Origin: JAVJSD01 sp040219575
Lineage (GTDB): Bacteria > Planctomycetota > Planctomycetia > Pirellulales > Pirellulaceae
Assembly (NCBI GenBank): GCA_040219575.1
Contig: JAVJSD010000017.1
Coordinates: forward strand, 1-8,119
Direction of reading: 5' to 3'
DNA: 8,119 nt
Under the pieces are notes generated by a model. That model made no database searches, was not told the DNA's origin, and saw only the letters and a program-made list of their open reading frames with translations. Position 1 is the stretch's first letter, and every line of letters starts with the position of its first letter. Of the stretch, positions 1 through 5,884 are shown piece after piece. The translations under genes and the position numbers were made by a program.

Positions 1-2
1 AC

Positions 3-434
3 CTTGATCCCGAGCTTCCCCCGGTGCCGGCGCTTCCAGGCGAGATCAACCAAGTGCTGCTGAACCTAATCGTGAACGCGGCACATGCGATCGGCGAGAA
101 GCTCGGCGACAACCCAACGACCAAGGGCACAATCAAGATTAACACACGCCGCATCGAGGAAGCTGTCGAGTTGCGCATCTCGGATACGGGTATCGGCATT
201 CCTGATGAATTGAAACGGCGCATTTTCGATCCGTTCTTCACGACCAAAGAAGTCGGCAAAGGGACCGGGCAGGGACTGGCGATTGTGCATAGTGCGATTG
301 TCGACAAGCATGGAGGAATCATCGACCTGTCGACCCAACCGGGCCTTGGAACGACGTTCATTATCAAGCTGCCGCTCAGGGCGGACGAGGAAGCATCATG
401 GGAAGAAGTTTCGCAGACTTCTTTGATGGCTTAG
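3..434 (+). CDS. Sensor histidine kinase, C-terminal ATP-binding domain (5' end outside window)
   Basis: This is the 3' part of a two-component sensor kinase; 143 residues are visible and the sensor and phospho-acceptor His regions lie upstream of the window. The visible part is an HATPase_c (GHKL) domain. The N box reads NQVLLNLIVNAAHAI near the start, the G1 box DTGIGIP is at about 183-203, the F box FDPFFTTK follows, and the G2 box is GTGQGLAIV. The domain closes with the usual GTTFIIKLPL strand, followed by about 20 extra residues with no domain. All ATP-binding motifs are intact, so the visible part should be functional. It would bind ATP and phosphorylate a His in the missing dimerisation domain. 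The box spacing is typical of soluble PAS-type or NtrB-like kinases. The next gene starts inside this one, which suggests translational coupling. The subfamily and stimulus cannot be judged from this fragment. Confidence 0.93.
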   Translation, partial: LDPELPPVPALPGEINQVLLNLIVNAAHAIGEKLGDNPTTKGTIKINTRRIEEAVELRISDTGIGIPDELKRRIFDPFFTTKEVGKGTGQGLAIVHSAIVDKHGGIIDLSTQPGLGTTFIIKLPLRADEEASWEEVSQTSLMA

Positions 435-1003
435 TGCACTTCTCCGAGAAACAACTCGACGCCCACCAAGGATCTGTCTACGGATTGACCTCGGACCTCC
501 ACATCGCCTACGTCAACCCTGCTTGGGATCGCTTTGCCGCCGAGAACGCGGGAGAACCCGCCATCGGGCGAAGCTGGAACCTCGGGGCGTCTTGGCTGGA
601 TGCAATCCCAGAGGTCCTGCGTCAGTTCTTCCTGGACCTACTCGCCAGCAGTCGTGCGGGGAAGGACTCGCTCCATCCGGTCTCGCACGACTACGAATGC
701 TCCAGCGACGAAACATTTCGGAGGTTTCACATGGACGTCTATCCGCTCCGCGCTGACGCCGGATATTTGATCGTCAATAGCCTGCTCGTCGAAGAGCCCC
801 ATCCGAATGCATGCAAGGTTTCTTCACTCAACGGCTACGCAGACTCCGACGGTGTTATTCACCAATGCGCCCACTGCCGTCGCGTGGAACATCAGCGTGT
901 GCCCAGCCGCTGGGACTTCATCCCCCAATGGGTGAAATCGCCGCCCCAATCTGTCAGCCACAGTATTTGCCCGATCTGCTTGGATCACTACTACCAGGCG
1001 TGA
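398..1003 (+). CDS. PAS-like sensor protein with C-terminal CxxC...SHSICPxC module
   Basis: This 201-residue protein overlaps the kinase gene by 37 bp. The ATG at 398 is preceded by GAGGAAG at 387-393, a good ribosome site 4 nt away, which supports this start. Residues about 25-130 resemble a PAS fold: GSVYGLTSDLHIAYVNPAWDR looks like a PAS entry region, and a VYPLRADAGYLIVNSLL strand pair closes it. Residues 157-200 hold C157xxC160, a Trp at 172, then SHSICPIC (His188, Cys191, Cys194) and a final YY. This matches a cysteine-rich tail, usually FSHGICPxC, found at the end of many PAS/GAF sensor proteins and response regulators, and it probably binds metal. No kinase, receiver or output domain is present. 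A role as a sensory partner or modulator of the overlapping kinase is inferred from position only. Confidence 0.8.
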   Translation: MGRSFADFFDGLVHFSEKQLDAHQGSVYGLTSDLHIAYVNPAWDRFAAENAGEPAIGRSWNLGASWLDAIPEVLRQFFLDLLASSRAGKDSLHPVSHDYECSSDETFRRFHMDVYPLRADAGYLIVNSLLVEEPHPNACKVSSLNGYADSDGVIHQCAHCRRVEHQRVPSRWDFIPQWVKSPPQSVSHSICPICLDHYYQA

Positions 1004-1614
1004 GGGATGTTATTGCCAGCTCACGCACCGCAAGGGCCGCAGCCCAGCGCACTCGGGTGGGTGCGTCTTCTGCAATAAGCGACTTGCCCCGAAAGGCCCT
1101 CGGTCCAACACCTCGACGCTGATCGGCCTGTTCCGCTTGGGTGCTTCGGTGAAATCGACCGATGCGAATTCCGACGTGTCGAAGCAGTACAAAAATGGAC
1201 AAACCGACGCCGGTCGGCGTTTCTCCCAGCTGACTGTAGGGGTGAGGGAGGCTGCTGCAGTTGGGCCCGACTTCGTGAAAAGCGGGGAAATGACCGTTCA
1301 AACCTCGCCCTGACTTCAGCTCGCTCGCAATTGGAAGCGTGTCGTTTGTCCTGAGCACGCATCAGGAATTCCAGAACTTGGCAGTGGCAAGGCTATCGAT
1401 AGAAAAGCCCGGTCCGACACAGCGGCCCACACCGCTGGTGCAGGAAGCGTTCTGGTTCTTGCGCCCTGGTGTGTCTTACGCGGGATTGGACGACCTTTTT
1501 CGGACTTTCAGCGGCTGACACCTCCTGGTGGTGTTTCTTTGCACGGCCGGGGACTCGCGGATAGACTCACGCTCGTTCTGGACGTGCGAGCACCGTGACT
1601 GCAGAAAGGATGTC
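1004..1614. other. About 610 bp without a supportable gene
   Basis: Several frames stay open here on both strands, as expected at this GC content, but none combines a ribosome site, a start codon and a recognisable domain. One plus-strand frame is open from before 1000 to about 1314 and includes a CVFCNK stretch, but it has no early start codon. A minus-strand frame over 954-1358 has no domain I recognise. A weak hairpin (ACACC at 1518-1522 with GGTGT at 1530-1534) lies upstream of the glycerol dehydrogenase and lacks a T tract. The region may contain an old gene remnant. I find no promoter that I would defend. Confidence 0.4.
1605..1610 (+). promoter_or_regulatory. Ribosome binding site of gldA
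   Basis: AAAGGA lies 4 nt before the ATG at 1615 and 10 nt before the ATG at 1621. It rules out the far-upstream GTG at 1528 as the start. It does not decide between the two ATGs, which differ by two residues. Confidence 0.6.
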
Positions 1615-2712
1615 ATGAAAATGAAACAGACGGCCGTATTCCCGGGGCGATACGTCCAGCAGGAGAGGGCGCTTCAGGAGTTGGGCGACGAGGTCGCCCG
1701 TCTGGGGGAAAACGCGTTGATCATCGCCGGCGGCACAGCGGCCGATGAAATCGTCCCGTCGAACCAATCCGCGTGGGAGGAGCGATTGCAGTTGACGGTG
1801 GAACGCTTCGGCGGTGAATGCTGCGACGAGGAGATCGCCCGACTTACCGCCGTCGCCACCAAGCACCAGTGTGACGTCGTTGTCGGTATTGGAGGCGGCA
1901 AGGTCATCGACACGGCGAAGGCGGTTGGCCACGCCGCTGGCGCTCGCGTGGCGATCATCCCCACGATTGCCTCGACCGACGCACCGACGAGCGCCGTATC
2001 GGTGATCTACACGCCGGAGGGCGCTTTCTCCCGCTACCTGTTCGTGCCACGCAACCCGGATCTGGTGCTTGTCGACACTCAGGTGATCGCCCAGGCACCG
2101 GTCAGGTTTCTCGTCGCCGGAATGGGCGATGCCCTGGCGACATGGTTCGAGGCCGAATCTTGTCGGCAATCGTACAGCGAGAACCAATGCGGTGGGCTGG
2201 GGACGCTGGCCGGCTACAGTCTGGCGAGGCTTTGCTACGACACGATCCTCGAATATGGCGTGGCGGCCAAAACGTCGTGCGAGCAGAACGTCGTGACGCC
2301 GGCGCTTTCCCACGTCGTCGAAGCGAACACGCTGCTCAGCGGGTTGGGGTTCGAGAGCGGTGGGCTCGCATCGGCCCACTCGATCCACAATGGCTTAACT
2401 CGGCTTCCCGGCACACACGATTACTACCACGGCGAAAAGGTCGCCATCGGTGTGCTGGCGGGGCTGTTCTTGACGGACCGGCCCAGTGAAGTGATCGATG
2501 ACGTGTACGACTTCTGCGAGTCCATCGGGTTGCCGACGACGCTTGCCGATATCGGCGTCGGTGACGCGAGCGATGACGATTTGCGGCTCGTTGCCGAAGC
2601 GGCGTGCGCCGAGGGTGAAACCATTCATCACGAGTCGTTCCCTGTAACTCCCGACGCCGTTGTCGCTGCGTTAAAGACGGCGGACAAAGTAGGGCATGAT
2701 CGCCGGGAATAG
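1615..2712 (+). CDS. gldA: Glycerol dehydrogenase (NAD-dependent, zinc-containing)
   Basis: This 365-residue enzyme oxidises glycerol to dihydroxyacetone with NAD+ in the cytoplasm, in the oxidative branch of glycerol use; it can also reduce related small ketones. It is full length (E. coli GldA has 367 residues) and closely GldA-like throughout. GIGGGKVIDTAKA (91-103) is the nucleotide-binding glycine loop, followed by PTIASTDAPTS (116-126) and GDALATWFEA (171-180). The zinc ligands of the family are all present: Asp172, His255 in ASAHSIHNG and His272 in YYHGEK, each one residue later than in E. coli. The reading frame extends upstream to 1528, but the family begins near FPGRYVQ. AAAGGA at 1605-1610 fits the ATG at 1615 (4 nt spacing) or the ATG at 1621 (10 nt), so those are the only likely starts. 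There is no glycerol kinase, facilitator or dihydroxyacetone kinase beside it, and no clear terminator after it. Confidence 0.97.
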   Translation: MKMKQTAVFPGRYVQQERALQELGDEVARLGENALIIAGGTAADEIVPSNQSAWEERLQLTVERFGGECCDEEIARLTAVATKHQCDVVVGIGGGKVIDTAKAVGHAAGARVAIIPTIASTDAPTSAVSVIYTPEGAFSRYLFVPRNPDLVLVDTQVIAQAPVRFLVAGMGDALATWFEAESCRQSYSENQCGGLGTLAGYSLARLCYDTILEYGVAAKTSCEQNVVTPALSHVVEANTLLSGLGFESGGLASAHSIHNGLTRLPGTHDYYHGEKVAIGVLAGLFLTDRPSEVIDDVYDFCESIGLPTTLADIGVGDASDDDLRLVAEAACAEGETIHHESFPVTPDAVVAALKTADKVGHDRRE

Positions 2713-2815
2713 GCAATAGAACGGAGCCGCGTATTTCGAGCTTGGTGCTGATCGCCGGCGACGGGTGCTTTCACGTTGAAGACCATCCCTTGCGCCGTGA
2801 CGGAGTACGGTACGC

Positions 2816-3274
2816 CTACCGGCGATAGCGATACATGCTCGCCCGGTCGGTATGTGGCCGCGTCGATTCCACCGGCGGCCGCGTCTCGCCCACAGCCCGC
2901 AGCACGGCTGCGACCAGGAATCCGAAGGCGAATCCCCCGATATGCGCCCACTAGGCGACGCCGGTCGTCTGCACCGACGTAACCGACCAGACGCCTTGGA
3001 AGAGCTGGAGGAGGAACCAGATCACAAGAAACACGGGTGCCGGCAAGACGATCATCTGAAGGATGAAGCCGATCGGCAGCAGCGATACGACCTTGGCCCG
3101 GGGATAGAGCAGCAAGTAGGCCCCCATCACGCCGGCGATCGCACCGCTGGCCCCGATCGTAGGCACCGTGGACGAGGGAGCGGACAGAAGGTGCGAAGCG
3201 CTCGCGGCGACGCCGGTCACGACGTAGAAGATCAGGTAGCCGACGTGTCCGATCCGGTCCTCGACGTTGTCCGC
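2816..3274 (-). pseudogene. Rhomboid-family intramembrane serine protease, truncated and interrupted by TAG
   Basis: The minus-strand frame encodes the C-terminal two thirds of a rhomboid. It starts at ADNVEDRIGHVGYLIFYVV, continues through the active-site GASGAIAG (Ser in GxSG) and TM segments ending LVIWFLLQLFQG, and reaches TTGVA. A TAG at 2953-2951 then interrupts it. Reading through that stop gives WAHIGGFAFGFLVAAVL, which carries the catalytic His, and the frame ends at TAG 2818-2816. Rhomboids usually read GVAWWAHIGG here, so the TAG most simply replaces a TGG Trp codon. The 5' side is also lost: homology starts at DNVEDR, an in-frame TGA lies at 3298-3296, and the first helices with the HxxxN motif are absent. 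A GTG at 3220 could start only a short piece. With no N-terminal half and no His helix it should be inactive. Confidence 0.85.
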
Positions 3275-3323
3275 CGGCGAGTTGGTTGGTGTTGCTCAAG
3301 TTGATTTCGCACCGATTTCACAC

Positions 3324-3351
3324 TTGATTTGCAGACCCGATTCGGTAGTAT
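3324..3351 (+). promoter_or_regulatory. Candidate sigma-70-like promoter for the tandem-hairpin RNA
   Basis: TTGATT (3324-3329) and TAGTAT (3346-3351) are separated by 16 bp. They match the -35 and -10 consensus at four of six positions each. A start about 7 nt after the -10 box would fall at about 3358, just before the first hairpin at 3361. This is a prediction from sequence only, and Planctomycetota promoters are poorly defined. Confidence 0.4.
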
Positions 3352-3357
3352 CAATTT

Positions 3358-3429
3358 AGTCGTCAGGTTTCTGCCCCACCTGACGGCATGTGCCCACGCA
3401 GGTTCCTGCCCCGCCTGCGTGGGTTTTTT
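3358..3429 (+). ncRNA. Candidate small RNA: two similar C-rich-loop hairpins, the second a terminator
   Basis: Hairpin 1 has an 8-bp perfect stem, CGTCAGGT (3361-3368) with ACCTGACG (3378-3385), and a loop of TTCTGCCCC. Hairpin 2 has a 10-bp perfect stem, CCCACGCAGG (3393-3402) with CCTGCGTGGG (3414-3423), a loop of TTCCTGCCCCG, and six T residues. The two share the core AGGTTYCTGCCCCRCCTG (16 of 18 identical), so they look like a tandem duplication in which both loops and stems were kept. A promoter-like pair sits directly upstream and both neighbours are on the opposite strand and broken, so a free transcript of about 72 nt fits better than a gene terminator. C-rich loops in some bacterial small RNAs pair with G-rich ribosome sites; that role here is inference. 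I do not recognise a named family. Confidence 0.45.
3393..3429 (+). terminator. Strong intrinsic terminator (plus strand)
   Basis: A 10-bp perfect GC-rich stem (3393-3402 with 3414-3423) is followed at once by six T residues (3424-3429). No plus-strand protein gene ends nearby: the closest upstream is gldA, about 680 bp away. It therefore probably ends the candidate small RNA. The sequence after the T tract, CGTGCGC, is repeated after the terminator at 4191-4240. Confidence 0.85.
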
Positions 3430-3510
3430 CGTGCGCTCAACAATCGCCGCATCCTCGTCTCGCTAATGTTCACGCCGTTCTCGCTACGCTGGCGCGCCGG
3501 CGTTTGCGGT

Positions 3511-3892
3511 TTACTTTTTCTCCACCTCGCGGAATCTCGGCACCTCGGCCAACGTAAACAAGACTACCAATTCACCGGTGAGGGTGCTGATGTCGTGATG
3601 CATGCTGAGCGGCTTCACGCCGGTGATGTCGCGAATCAGCGCCTCCAAGGTCGGCCGCGTTGTTTCGATCAGTTGCGTGCGGACTTGCTTGAGCAGATTC
3701 CGCCCCTTCTCCGAAGGCAGCGTTTTCACCAGATGCTGCTTGGCGGCGGTCAAGGACTCCCCGAAAGCGAACGACCAGCAGATCACCAATCAAGTGCGCG
3801 TGAATGTCCTTGGGGCCCCGCCCTATGAATTCCTGCTCGAAATGCGACATCCCGTCGCAAACGGCGGCTTCGATTTCTCCCAGCGTCTTCAT
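3511..3892 (-). pseudogene. MpsC-like (DUF2294) family gene with one-base frameshift
   Basis: From the ATG at 3892 the minus strand reads MKTLGEIEAAVCDGMSHFEQ, then EFIGRGPKDIHAHLIGDLLV, then VRFRGVL. It then leaves the family pattern. The adjacent frame, open to 3511, continues with LTAAKQHLVKTLP, KGRNLLKQVRTQLIE, IRDITGVKPLSMHHDISTLTGE and VVLFTL. Together these form one DUF2294 protein of about 126 residues, the normal family length. The join needs removal of one base in the short run at about 3752-3753 (plus-strand AA), which restores GVLTAAKQ. The domain is now named MpsC after a small protein linked to a membrane-potential-generating cation system in Staphylococcus. No mpsA or mpsB partner is present here. 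Both halves are well conserved, so the break is recent or a sequencing or assembly error in an intact gene. No strong ribosome site precedes the ATG. Confidence 0.85.
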
Positions 3893-4190
3893 GAACGATC
3901 GGCGAATTCGTCGAGCGAATACGGAAGCGGCACTGCGGTTTAACTGGATTTTGGACCGTTTCGGAGCGTCACGCCGTGATTGCCGCGTCGAGCAACGTCT
4001 GCCCGTCTTACCCCAGTGATCGAGGAGTTACAGTCGGCGCGATTGCGTGGCGCGGGGGCAGACGATATCATAGATTGTTCCGACTACGTGATTCCGCCGT
4101 GGAACTGTGGTTGGCCTAAAACTGAATGAAATCGCCGGAAGACTAGAATGAGAGCAAGCTGGCCGCGCCAGTAGGCTCGTTAGACAGTAG
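3893..4190. other. Spacer without a supportable gene
   Basis: No reading frame here has a ribosome site and a recognisable domain. The left end would hold the promoter of the broken DUF2294 gene on the minus strand, but I see no convincing boxes. A TAGAAT at 4144-4149 resembles a plus-strand -10 box, yet nothing like a -35 box sits at the right distance. A short direct repeat, CAGTAGGC, occurs at 4169-4176 and 4185-4192 just before the terminator hairpin. Confidence 0.35.
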
Positions 4191-4240
4191 GCCGACGTGC
4201 TGGAATGCCCCCAAGGGCGTTCCGCCACGTCGGCTTTTTT
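4191..4240 (+). terminator. Strong long-stem intrinsic terminator without an upstream gene
   Basis: The outer stem GCCGACGTG (4191-4199) pairs perfectly with CACGTCGGC (4226-4234). The inner stem GGAATGCCC (4202-4210) pairs with GGGCGTTCC (4215-4223) with one G-T wobble and a CCAA loop. Six T residues (4235-4240) follow, then CGTGCGC. This is one of the strongest hairpins in the window. No plus-strand gene ends upstream, so it may close an unseen short transcript or be a remnant of a lost gene's end. On the minus strand it has no T tract. Confidence 0.85.
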
Positions 4241-4268
4241 CGTGCGCGTCGAGATCGCCCACCCGTCG

Positions 4269-4388
4269 TTTTTGGTGACGCATGTCGCAACCGCTGCAAT
4301 CCTGAAGCCCAGCAAGTACACGACCGACGGTTACGTGGTGCGGTTTCGCCGGGGATTCAATTCCAACAGCGCCGTGGCTGCAGTTTGA
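4269..4388 (+). pseudogene. Possible short gene remnant (KPSKYTTDGYVVRF motif)
   Basis: The plus frame reads ILKPSKYTTDGYVVRFRRG followed by FNSNSAVAAV, then stops with TGA at 4386-4388. A KPSKYxxDGYV start is, from memory, like the first residues of some cobalamin-binding-type radical SAM proteins, where it is followed by SNxxAxxYGL. Here the stop comes exactly where the family would continue and no proper start or ribosome site precedes it. If real, it is only an N-terminal scrap of a few dozen residues. The resemblance is weak evidence and could be chance. Confidence 0.2.
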
Positions 4389-4444
4389 AAGCGCTCCGCC
4401 ATCCGTCGCATCCATGTTCCTGCCACGAAAGATGAAGGCAACAA

Positions 4445-4729
4445 ATGGTCGCACATTCCGCCCCGTCACAAAGCCTGAGTTTGGAGTTCCTTGATGGGAC
4501 TCGAATTGCTGTCGAGCTAAATCTCGCCGGCATTTGCAGAACCGTGTGCGGGCTTGCTCACTACGAGCGCGATCCGCTGTTGGGAAACGTGCTCCGCATT
4601 TTACTCGACATGACGCACCAATCCTGTTCGACGGAGGTTCTGATCTCGGAAAGAGATTGGGATGGCGAAATCGTCCGCTTGGCGGAGGTCGATTGCGCCT
4701 ATTGCTTGAAGTCCAAGGATGCTGCCTGA
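4445..4729 (+). CDS. Hypothetical protein, 94 residues
   Basis: The ATG at 4445 has GAAGG (4434-4438) 6 nt upstream, a credible ribosome site, and the frame is intact to TGA 4727-4729. I do not recognise the family. The protein looks soluble and mixed alpha/beta: SLSLEFLDGTRIAVELNLAG resembles a beta-hairpin, then a helix covers NVLRILLDMTH, and EVLISERDWDGEIVRLAEVD gives further strands. It has five cysteines, two of them in CAYC (84-87) near the C terminus and two in CRTVC (31-35), so metal binding or a redox role is possible but unproven. There is no signal peptide or membrane helix. The KOW-domain gene follows about 200 bp later on the same strand and might share its transcript. Confidence 0.55.
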   Translation: MVAHSAPSQSLSLEFLDGTRIAVELNLAGICRTVCGLAHYERDPLLGNVLRILLDMTHQSCSTEVLISERDWDGEIVRLAEVDCAYCLKSKDAA

Positions 4730-4920
4730 ACTTGTCGGGATCGGCGCGGCCGGGCTTTCAGAATCTTGGCGTTCTACTCCGAACGACCCAGCCAACGAGA
4801 ACAGATACGCACACACTTCGCTCGCCGTCTCCCTTGCACCACTCCAATGGCGGACTATTCTGGCGCACTGCGGAGCTAATCTCTCTTGGGGGACGGACCG
4901 CTCATTGGCATCCAATGCTA

Positions 4921-4927
4921 GAGGTGA
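4921..4927 (+). promoter_or_regulatory. Ribosome binding site of the KOW gene
   Basis: GAGGTGA sits 4 nt before the ATG at 4932. It decides the internal start over the longer open frame that begins at 4719. Confidence 0.6.
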
Positions 4928-4931
4928 ATCG

Positions 4932-5132
4932 ATGGGCGACGAAAGCAGTGACTCAAATGTGCGGATGCCCCGCAAGTTTGGTCGCGGGGACAACGTTCAA
5001 ATCAATGCGGGGCCGCTCAAGGGGCTGGACAGAAGTGTCGTTCGCGAAGCCGGCGATCGACTGCTGCTGCAGATATGCGACGGTTTCTACGTGCGACTCG
5101 ACAATCGCTTTGTGGATTTAAGCAACGAATGA
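4932..5132 (+). CDS. Small KOW-domain protein, 66 residues
   Basis: The ATG at 4932 is preceded by GAGGTGA (4921-4927), a strong ribosome site 4 nt away. The open frame extends upstream to 4719, but that part has no domain and no comparable site, so I start here. After about 15 polar residues the protein reads FGRGDNVQINAGPLKGLDRS, then VVREAGDRLLLQI and YVRLDNRFVDL. This follows the KOW pattern (GDxVxxxxGPxxGxxGxV) seen in NusG C-terminal domains, ribosomal proteins L24/L26 and small stand-alone relatives, which bind RNA or ribosomal proteins. The usual glycine after GLxG is Asp-Arg here. No NGN domain accompanies it, so it is not a full NusG. The IS1380 remnant begins within a few bases of its stop codon, so its native 3' surroundings are lost. 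Confidence 0.65.
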   Translation: MGDESSDSNVRMPRKFGRGDNVQINAGPLKGLDRSVVREAGDRLLLQICDGFYVRLDNRFVDLSNE

Positions 5133-5151
5133 CCAAGCCCCCGCAAACTGC

Positions 5152-5880
5152 TTGTCGCCCCTGACCGATCCCACCACCGCCGGCGATTTCTGCCGCCGCT
5201 TCACCAGCTTCGACGTGCTCGCGCTGCTGGAAGTCTTCAACGAGACGCGGATCAAGGTCTGGAAGCAGCAAGACAAGGCGTTCCTTCAGCGGGCCGTCAT
5301 TGACGCCGACGGCACAATGGTCGAAACGACCGGCCAGTGCAAACAGGGCATCGACATCAACCACAAAGGCCAGTGGGGATATCATCCGCTGATCGTCTCC
5401 TTGGCCAACACGGGCGAACCGCTGTACGTGGTCAATCGCAGCGGCAACCGGCCGAGTCACGAGGGGGCCCACTTCTATCTCAACCAGGCCGTCGGGCACT
5501 GTCGGAACGCCGGCTTTCGCGAGATCCTGCTCCGCGGCGACACTGACTTCTCCCAGACTGAGCATCTCGACAAGTGGGACGACAACGGCGTGAAGTTCGT
5601 GTTCGGAATCGACGCCATGCCGCAACTGTACGAATTGGCCGAGCAATTGCCGCTCGACGCCTGGCGGCTGCTCCAACGCGAGCAGCAGGAACCGCCCTCC
5701 CAACCGCGAACCAAGCAGGACAACGTGAAGCAGGAGATCGTCGAACAGCGCGAGTTCAACAACATCCGCACGATCCGCGAGTACGTCGCCGAGTTCGACT
5801 ACCAACCGCACGCCTGCCGCAAGAAGTACCGCATCGTCGTGGTCTGGAAAGACCTGGAGACTTTGCGCGATGTCGAAGTA
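5152..5880 (+). pseudogene. IS1380-family transposase fragment, both ends missing
   Basis: The frame reads SPLTDPTTAGDFCRRF, then IDADGTMVETTGQCKQGIDI, then GYHPLIVSLANTGEPLYVV, SGNRPSHEGA and ILLRGDTDFSQTEHLDKWDD. This is the central DDE domain of IS1380-type transposases; the Asp residues of IDADGT (51 and 53) and RGDTDF (130) include the first two catalytic acids. Full-length members have roughly 430-460 residues. About 90-100 residues are missing before SPLTDP and the final catalytic Glu region is missing after VVVWKDLE, where the sequence departs from the family at about 5865-5880. The open frame runs on to 5961 through unrelated sequence. No start codon with a ribosome site exists, and terminal repeats or target duplications were not found. 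It is a dead remnant abutting the KOW gene. Confidence 0.85.
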
Positions 5881-5884
5881 AACC

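Noticed and set aside
954..1358. 134-residue minus-strand ORF after the PAS gene
   Set aside because: It overlaps the 3' end of a supported gene, has no ribosome site I can defend and no recognisable motif.
1567..2388. 273-residue minus-strand ORF opposite gldA
   Set aside because: Antisense shadow of a highly conserved glycerol dehydrogenase; composition is Arg/Asp/Val-rich with no domain.
2628..3299. Long minus-strand ORF (223 residues) across the rhomboid region
   Set aside because: It is a frame-shifted shadow of the rhomboid frame: arginine-rich, no domain, while the adjacent frame carries GASGAIAG and WAHIGG.
3370..3430. Tandem hairpins as CRISPR repeats or an integron attC site
   Set aside because: Only two imperfect units with no regular spacers, no attC core sites and no integrase or cas gene; the T tract points to a transcribed terminator.
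4719..4931. Upstream extension of the KOW frame
   Set aside because: The extension has no domain and no ribosome site, whereas GAGGTGA is ideally placed for the ATG at 4932.
5017..5811. 264-residue minus-strand ORF opposite the transposase fragment
   Set aside because: Shadow of the IS1380 frame, which has clear family motifs; the antisense product is low-complexity and lacks a ribosome site.
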